Notes under the pieces: generated by a model
Database searches by the model: none
Seen by the model: the letters and a program-made list of their open reading frames with translations, nothing else
What the model was told of the DNA's origin: nothing
Assembly: GCA_018433865.1 (NCBI GenBank)
Contig: JAHDQJ010000013.1
Span: 25,276-89,275 of the forward strand
DNA from: Spirochaetales bacterium
GTDB taxonomy: Bacteria > Spirochaetota > Spirochaetia > Sphaerochaetales > Sphaerochaetaceae
Length of the DNA stretch: 64,000 nt
Reading direction: 5' to 3'
Shown: positions 58,966 to 64,000 of the stretch, in pieces
Position numbering within the stretch: position 1 is the first letter of the stretch
How the letters are laid out: the number at the start of each line of letters is the position of its first letter
Translations under genes and position numbers: made by a program

Positions 58966-59932
58966 AGTGATCAAATTCACCATGAAAAATTCCACGGCGG
59001 TGTTGTTCGTCCTCATTTTCATCATGTTCGGACTGATCGCGCCTCGTTTCTTCACGGTGAAGAATTTCCAGAACATCATGAGCAACGCCTCCTACATCGG
59101 CATCATCGCAGTAGGCATGACATTCGTGCTTTTGACCGGAGGGATCGACCTGAGTGTCGGATCGACCATGTACCTTTGTGCAGTGGTCTGTGGCAAGCTG
59201 ATCAATGAGGCGAAGATGCCAGTCTTGTTTGCGGTCATTATCAGTTTGCTCGTCGGAGTGCTCATCGGATCGGTGAATGCCTTCGCGATCACACGCTTGC
59301 GTCTCGTGCCGTTCATCACGACCCTGATCACCCAGACGATCGCACGCGGTTTCGGACTCTTCATCACCCGCTCGATCGCGGTGAACTACCCCGATAGCGT
59401 GACCCTGATGAGCACCTCGAAGGTCCTCGGTTTCATCCCGCTGCAGATATTCATCTTCCTCTCGGTGGTCGCGGTCGCTGCAATCGTACTCGGAAAGACC
59501 CGATACGGAAGACAGCTCTACGCCGTGGGAAACGATCTCGAGTCGGCCAAGAAGGCGGGTATCCGATGTGACCGGCTGATCGCCTCGACCTACATCATCA
59601 GCGGCTTGCTCGCTGCGCTCGGCGGATTCGTGACGATCACGCAGATCGGAAGGGTCAACGCCGGATTCGGTTCAGGGGATGAATTCGACGCGATCGCAGC
59701 CGCGGTTCTCGGCGGTGCAAGCCTCTTCGGGGGAATCGGTACGGTATTCCCCGGAACCGTCCTGGGAACCGTGATGATCGAGATGATCCAGGCAGGCCTG
59801 GTCTTCGCGAACATCGACATCTATATCCAGCCCATCATCATGGCGGGCATCATCTTCCTCGCCGTCTTCATCGATAGCGTACGGACGACGCAGATCCAGA
59901 AGCTGGAGCGTCGGAACATCCTGAAAGCCTGA
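58952..59932 (+). CDS. Ribose-type ABC transporter permease 2
   Basis: A 326-residue RbsC-like permease. The start at 58952 (MDKTRVIKF) overlaps the ATPase gene; upstream in-frame starts would add non-homologous sequence. 'IGIIAVGMTFVLLTGGIDLSVGSTMYL' and 'AIAAAVLGGASLFGGIGTVFPGTVLGTVMIEMIQAGL' are diagnostic. With the product at 56278 it forms the membrane channel. Confidence 0.94.
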   Translation: MDKTRVIKFTMKNSTAVLFVLIFIMFGLIAPRFFTVKNFQNIMSNASYIGIIAVGMTFVLLTGGIDLSVGSTMYLCAVVCGKLINEAKMPVLFAVIISLLVGVLIGSVNAFAITRLRLVPFITTLITQTIARGFGLFITRSIAVNYPDSVTLMSTSKVLGFIPLQIFIFLSVVAVAAIVLGKTRYGRQLYAVGNDLESAKKAGIRCDRLIASTYIISGLLAALGGFVTITQIGRVNAGFGSGDEFDAIAAAVLGGASLFGGIGTVFPGTVLGTVMIEMIQAGLVFANIDIYIQPIIMAGIIFLAVFIDSVRTTQIQKLERRNILKA

Positions 59933-59947
59933 AAGTGAGGTCAGCAC

Positions 59948-61492
59948 ATGTATGTACTCGGAATTGATTATGGAACAGGTGGGGGAAAAGTCGCACTCAT
60001 CGACGAATCGGCGACGGTACGGGGGTATGCATTCCAGGAGTATCCCATCCATACCGATCACCCCGGATGGTCGGAACATGATGCCCCTACCTATTGGAAC
60101 CTGGCCTGCACGCTGATTCCCAAGGTCCTCGAGCAGGCACACGCAGAGCCTCATGAGGTCAAGGCGGTGGCGATCTCCTCGGCGATGCCCAGCCTTGTCA
60201 TGGTCGATGAGACCGGAGAACCGGTCGCCCGTGCCTACAACCTGATGGACAGGCGTGCACTCGACGAAGTGGAATCACTGAGGAAGCTCCTCGGGGAGCA
60301 ACGGATCTTCGAGATCTCCAAGAACCGTCTCGATGATCACCCGATGATCATCAATCTCCTCTGGGAGAAACATCATCGGCCCGAGATTTTCACCCGGATA
60401 CACAAAGCGCTCTCCATAGACGGATTCGTCACCGCGAAACTCACCGGGAAATTCACCGGACACTACTCAGGAGCCGCCTTCTACGGAGTTGCGTACGACC
60501 TGTTGAAACGGCGATTCGATCCTGACATCCTCAAGGAAATCGGATTGGAAAGCTCCATCTTCCCCGATCTTTTTCGGTGCGAGGATATCGTCGGACTTGT
60601 CACCGCACAGGCGGCGAAAGCCACTTCGCTCGCAGAGGGAACTCCCGTATGCGCGGGGCAGGTCGACTGCAACGCAGGATGGAGCGGTGCCGGAGCCATC
60701 GAGCCGGGAGATATCCAGATGAATCTGGGGACGTGTGGAAACTTCGGCATCATCCATGACCAACCGGTATTCCACGAGTCGATGATCGCGTTCAATTACA
60801 CCACTGATTCGGAAAAAACGTTCATCACGGTCCCGACGACGACCACCGGAGGTCATCTGATCCGCTATGTACGCGACAATTTCTACAAGGCGGAGAAGGA
60901 ATCGCTGGCAGCGGAAGGCAAGGATGTCTATGACCTGATCAACGAGGAGGCCTCTGCGGTTCCCCCGGGAAGCGAAGGTCTGCTGATCCTTCCCTACATG
61001 ATGGGGGAACGCACGCCGATCTGGGACGTGCATGCACGAGGGGTCCTGTTCGGCCTCAGTCTCCACCACACGCGCGGCCATATCGCCCGGGCGATGATGG
61101 AGTCGGTCGCCTACGCGCTCTACGACTCCTTTAGGATGATCAAGGAGACGGGAATAGCCATAAACACCCCGATTGTCCTCAACGAAGGAGGAGCGAAGAG
61201 CGTCCTCTGGCGAAGGATCATCACCGATGTGTTCAATTGTCCGACCGTGCTGGTCGAGAACCGGGTAGGTGCCCCGTACGGAGATGCGATCCTCGCGGGC
61301 ATCTCGATCGGGATGTTCAAGGATTTTTCGATCGCAAAGGAGCATGCGCTCTATATCCATCCGATGGAACCTGATGCAGGACGACACCAGATGTATATGG
61401 ATCATTTCACGCTCTACAAGGAACTGTATGGTCATGTGAAACAGGATTTCCGAGCCTTGGCGGAACTGACCAGAAGATATGCGACAGCGTAA
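59948..61492 (+). CDS. FGGY-family carbohydrate kinase
   Basis: A 514-residue kinase. 'YVLGIDYGTGGGKVALIDESATVRGYAFQEYP' opens the first actin-like domain; 'CAGQVDCNAGWSGAGAIEPGDIQMNLGTCGN' carries the catalytic Asp; 'VVLNEGGAKSVLWRRIITDVFNCPTVLVENRVGAPYGDAILAG' is the second FGGY signature region. Overall it is closest to xylulokinase-type members. It probably phosphorylates a ketose or polyol imported by the ribose-type transporter. Confidence 0.9.
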   Translation: MYVLGIDYGTGGGKVALIDESATVRGYAFQEYPIHTDHPGWSEHDAPTYWNLACTLIPKVLEQAHAEPHEVKAVAISSAMPSLVMVDETGEPVARAYNLMDRRALDEVESLRKLLGEQRIFEISKNRLDDHPMIINLLWEKHHRPEIFTRIHKALSIDGFVTAKLTGKFTGHYSGAAFYGVAYDLLKRRFDPDILKEIGLESSIFPDLFRCEDIVGLVTAQAAKATSLAEGTPVCAGQVDCNAGWSGAGAIEPGDIQMNLGTCGNFGIIHDQPVFHESMIAFNYTTDSEKTFITVPTTTTGGHLIRYVRDNFYKAEKESLAAEGKDVYDLINEEASAVPPGSEGLLILPYMMGERTPIWDVHARGVLFGLSLHHTRGHIARAMMESVAYALYDSFRMIKETGIAINTPIVLNEGGAKSVLWRRIITDVFNCPTVLVENRVGAPYGDAILAGISIGMFKDFSIAKEHALYIHPMEPDAGRHQMYMDHFTLYKELYGHVKQDFRALAELTRRYATA

Positions 61493-61503
61493 AGAGGTGC
61501 ACA

Positions 61504-62802
61504 ATGGAGTTGGTAAGCAAGTTACATGAGCGGTCCCGTCTGGGAAAGCCCATCGCGGTCGGCGTCATCGGATGCGGACAGATGGGATCGGGCTTGGCGC
61601 ACGCGGTACATAATGTCGAAGGCATGCGCGTCAGCGCGATTGCCGATATCGACACGAAACGGGCGATCGAGGCATTCGTCTCCCTTGGATGCAACCGTAG
61701 TGACATCGTGGAGACCGATCGTGAAGGAGTAGCGCAGGATGCGCTGGCAAGCGGCAAGCGCATCGTAACCCAGGATGCGTTGCTCATGACCAGGATAGAG
61801 GCATTGGAAGCGAACGTCGAAGCGACGGGAGTCACCGATATCGGAGCGCAGGTCGCCTACCATTCGATCATGAACCGCAAGCCCATCATCATGCTCAACG
61901 TGGAGACCGACATCACCGTGGGCTGGTATCTCAACCAGCTTGCCAGGAAACACGGTTCCCTGTACACCGTCGCATCGGGTGATGAGCCGGGTGTGTGCAA
62001 GATGCTCTACGAACAGGCGCGATTGATGGGATTCGAAGTCGTTACCCTGGGCAAGGGAAAGAACAACAAGATCAACTTCGGTGCGACCGCCGACCTGGTC
62101 CGGGAGGAGGCCCTCTCCAAAGGGATGAACCCCAAGATGCTGGCGGCATTCCAGGATGGGACGAAGACGATGGTCGAGATGGCTGCGGTAAGCAATGCGA
62201 CCGGACTGATCCCCGATATTCCGGGCATGCACGGACCGAAGGTCGAGATCGACGGGTTGACCGAAGTCTTCATCCCGAAAAAGGATGGTGGCATCTTCGA
62301 AGCACCCGGCAGGGTCGATTTCTCCACAGGTGCGATTGCCCCCGGCGTCTTCGCGATCGTATATACCGAGGACCGAAGGATGCAGAAGGAGATGAAATTC
62401 ATCACCCGGGCGGAAGGTCCCTATTACCTGCATTTCAGGCCCTATCACTTGTGCGACCTTGAGACTCCCCAATCGATTGCAGAGGCGGTGTTGCTCAACG
62501 AGGTGACCGTCACCGCGCAAGCGATGCACGCGGAGGTCGTGTGCAAGGCCAAGCGTGACATCAAGGCGGGACAGCTCTTGGGAGATATCGGAGGGGATGA
62601 CTGGTACGGACAGCTCATGACCTATCGTGAGGCCAGGGCCCAGCAGGCGGTTCCCATCGGGATCGGTTCCAAGGCACTTGCGCTACGCGATATTCCCCGG
62701 GGAGCGATCATCACCGAATCCGATGTCAAGCTTCAGGATACGACATTCATCTATCGCCTGCGCCGCATGCAGGACGCACTGTACCCAGGAGGAAGCCGAT
62801 GA
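61504..62802 (+). CDS. NAD(P)-dependent oxidoreductase with C-terminal SAF-like domain, paralogue
   Basis: A 432-residue paralogue of the product at 30993. 'VGVIGCGQMGSGLAHAVHNVEGMRVSAIADID' is the Rossmann motif, 'PIIMLNVETDITVGWYL' and 'GMNPKMLAAFQDGTKTMVEMAAVSNATGL' align with the first copy, and 'CKAKRDIKAGQLLGDIGGDDWYGQLM' with 'IPRGAIITESDVKL' forms the SAF-like end. The first copy works with a transaldolase and a TRAP transporter, this one with an FGGY kinase and a zinc dehydrogenase, so the substrates probably differ in phosphorylation. The stop overlaps the next start. Confidence 0.85.
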   Translation: MELVSKLHERSRLGKPIAVGVIGCGQMGSGLAHAVHNVEGMRVSAIADIDTKRAIEAFVSLGCNRSDIVETDREGVAQDALASGKRIVTQDALLMTRIEALEANVEATGVTDIGAQVAYHSIMNRKPIIMLNVETDITVGWYLNQLARKHGSLYTVASGDEPGVCKMLYEQARLMGFEVVTLGKGKNNKINFGATADLVREEALSKGMNPKMLAAFQDGTKTMVEMAAVSNATGLIPDIPGMHGPKVEIDGLTEVFIPKKDGGIFEAPGRVDFSTGAIAPGVFAIVYTEDRRMQKEMKFITRAEGPYYLHFRPYHLCDLETPQSIAEAVLLNEVTVTAQAMHAEVVCKAKRDIKAGQLLGDIGGDDWYGQLMTYREARAQQAVPIGIGSKALALRDIPRGAIITESDVKLQDTTFIYRLRRMQDALYPGGSR

Positions 62803-63848
62803 AGATGATGCGAGCCGTGGTGGTTGAACGACCGCTGGTATTTTCCGTCAAGCAGGTCCCCGTTCCCGCGACTCCGAGAGACGGACTGCTGGTGAAAGTG
62901 CTCGCCTGCGGCCTGTGCGGTTCGGATTTGCGCACACTCCGTTCGGGCCACAAGAACATCACGTTTCCCTGGACACTCGGACATGAGATTTGCGGAACGA
63001 TCGAGGAGATAGGAGATGCGTGTACAAGTCCGTGGCATGTGGGAGACCGCCTGGCCATCGGACCGCTCGCATACTGCGGCACATGTGAGTTCTGCACCTC
63101 CGGCCGACACGAGCTGTGTGAGAACCAGAAGGAACTGGGCCAGCACTGGCCGGGGGGACTTGCCGAGTATGTCGCCATACCGGCCGAGTGTGTGAAGCTC
63201 GGGAATATTCAGCTTGTGCCGGAAGGGATGAAGGACACCCACGCGGCAGTGATCGAACCGATCTCCTCCTGCGTGCACGCCCAGGAGAAGGCTCGGGTCT
63301 CCCTCGGCGACACCGTGGTCGTCTTCGGTGCGGGACCGATCGGGTGCATTCACGTCGCACTGGCGAAGGCACGCGGAGCGTTCCGGGTCTACCTCATCGA
63401 CATCGATGGGAACAGGCTCGCGATGGCGGATGCGTTCAATCCTGACGGCACCATCAACTCGGCTGTTCAGGATCCTGTAGAAGCGGTGAGGAAGCTCACG
63501 GGAGGAAAGGGTGCCGAGGTGATCATCGTCGCGACCCCAGCTCCCATAGCCGCGGTACAAGCGGTCGAGATGGCCAAGAAGGGCGGGCGTATCGTCCAGT
63601 TCGGAGGATTGCCCCACCATGACAGTAAGCCGGGCATCGACATGAACCTCGTCCATTACCGCGGACTGACCATCATCGGCACTTCTACATTCAACCCCAG
63701 ACACAACAGGACCGCGATGCAACTGGTGCAAACCGGTCTTGTCCCGGCCGACAAGTTTATCACGCATGTCTTCAGCCTGGACGATTTCGAAGAAGGTGCG
63801 AACCTCGCCTTGGTGGGCAAGGTCCTCAAGGGAGTGTACGTGCCATGA
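62799..63848 (+). CDS. Zinc-dependent sorbitol/threonine-dehydrogenase-like enzyme
   Basis: A 349-residue medium-chain dehydrogenase. '[11 protein letters not shown]' has the catalytic Cys, 'LGHEICG' the catalytic His-Glu, '[15 protein letters not shown]' the structural-zinc cysteines, and '[21 protein letters not shown]' the dinucleotide site. It likely oxidises a polyol in the pathway with the FGGY kinase. It overlaps both neighbours by 4 bases. Confidence 0.9.
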   Translation: MKMMRAVVVERPLVFSVKQVPVPATPRDGLLVKVLACGLCGSDLRTLRSGHKNITFPWTLGHEICGTIEEIGDACTSPWHVGDRLAIGPLAYCGTCEFCTSGRHELCENQKELGQHWPGGLAEYVAIPAECVKLGNIQLVPEGMKDTHAAVIEPISSCVHAQEKARVSLGDTVVVFGAGPIGCIHVALAKARGAFRVYLIDIDGNRLAMADAFNPDGTINSAVQDPVEAVRKLTGGKGAEVIIVATPAPIAAVQAVEMAKKGGRIVQFGGLPHHDSKPGIDMNLVHYRGLTIIGTSTFNPRHNRTAMQLVQTGLVPADKFITHVFSLDDFEEGANLALVGKVLKGVYVP

Positions 63849-64000
63849 ACAGCTTGCCGTTTCTGAAGGATGGGGTGGCGCAGATCGCCTTCGTGGTGGA
63901 GGACCTGGACAGGACGGTGGAGAACTACCATCGGCTCTTCGGCATCGGCCCGTGGCACTTCTACACCTACGAGAAGCCGCTGGTGTCGCACATGACGCGC
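63845..64000 (+). CDS. VOC-family (glyoxalase-like) protein, 3' end outside window
   Basis: Only the first 52 residues are inside the window. They read 'GVAQIAFVVEDLDRTVENYHRLFGIGPWHFYTY', the first beta-alpha-beta unit of the vicinal-oxygen-chelate fold, with a metal-ligand-like position in 'AQIAFVV' where His is more usual. The start overlaps the previous stop by 4 bases, so it belongs to the same operon. Epimerase or lyase function cannot be told from this part. Confidence 0.7.
   Translation, partial: MNSLPFLKDGVAQIAFVVEDLDRTVENYHRLFGIGPWHFYTYEKPLVSHMTR

Noticed and set aside
1..64000. CRISPR arrays, transposases, phage genes, tRNA or rRNA genes
   Set aside because: None was recognised: no regular short repeats, no transposase motifs and no clover-leaf structures stood out on either strand.

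Overview
The window is a gene-dense stretch of bacterial chromosome of medium-high GC content. It is dominated by carbohydrate uptake and catabolism. Solute-binding proteins ending their signal regions in motifs such as AGGKEA or FAQGAQE, many sugar ABC operons, a TRAP operon, a YesMN-type two-component system and abundant LacI/GntR regulators suggest a free-living, sugar-fermenting spirochaete of the Sphaerochaeta type. That placement is inference from gene style; no rRNA or tRNA gene is present to confirm it.

Layout. (1) 1-1846: the end of a sugar isomerase-like TIM-barrel gene and a convergent zinc dehydrogenase. (2) 1992-16765: a LacI regulator followed by a long operon with a binding protein and two permeases, a dehydrogenase, two URO-D-like proteins, a Gfo/Idh oxidoreductase, a GH38-like protein, a PfkB kinase and a GH36 protein; this looks like import and breakdown of a mannoside or galactoside. 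(3) 16939-17616: a lone SGNH-hydrolase lipoprotein. (4) 17802-29685: a divergent LacI gene and a second sugar operon. It encodes a kinase-phosphatase fusion, an unassigned conserved protein, an AGE-family epimerase, an ABC transporter, a ROK kinase, a GmhA-like SIS isomerase, a metallo-beta-lactamase-fold hydrolase and a third URO-D-like protein. Paired LacI-type operators lie at its promoter. (5) 29765-36264: a GntR regulator and a divergent operon for a SAF-domain oxidoreductase, a transaldolase and a TRAP transporter. (6) 36566-41661: a diguanylate cyclase, a large DUF4832-like lipoprotein and a membrane LuxR-type regulator. (7) 42151-51524: a lasso-like RiPP locus. (8) 51616-64000: YesN/YesM two-component genes, a ribose-type ABC transporter, an FGGY kinase, a second SAF oxidoreductase, a zinc dehydrogenase and the start of a VOC-family gene.

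The most unusual system is region 7. Two 48-residue precursor peptides, absent from a simple list of long reading frames, carry a lasso-type leader motif (YEPPxVxELGTVEDLT) and nearly identical short C-termini (WTSSFDLSTGV and WTSSFDVSTGGV). Each lies two bases upstream of a secreted lipoprotein with an Lcl-type C-terminal domain. Around them are a B2-type leader protease, a nucleotidyltransferase, a Kelch-like lipoprotein, an HPr-kinase-like kinase, an ABC exporter and a PqqD-type leader-binding protein. The asparagine-synthetase-like lasso cyclase is missing, and the cores have no Asp/Glu at the usual ring positions. This suggests a RiPP that uses the lasso leader machinery but ends as a different, perhaps phosphorylated or nucleotidylated, linear product.

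Regulatory themes recur. A stem-loop follows directly after all four binding-protein genes. Several genes have a promoter -10 box only 6 to 9 bases upstream of the start codon with no Shine-Dalgarno sequence, which suggests leaderless mRNAs.
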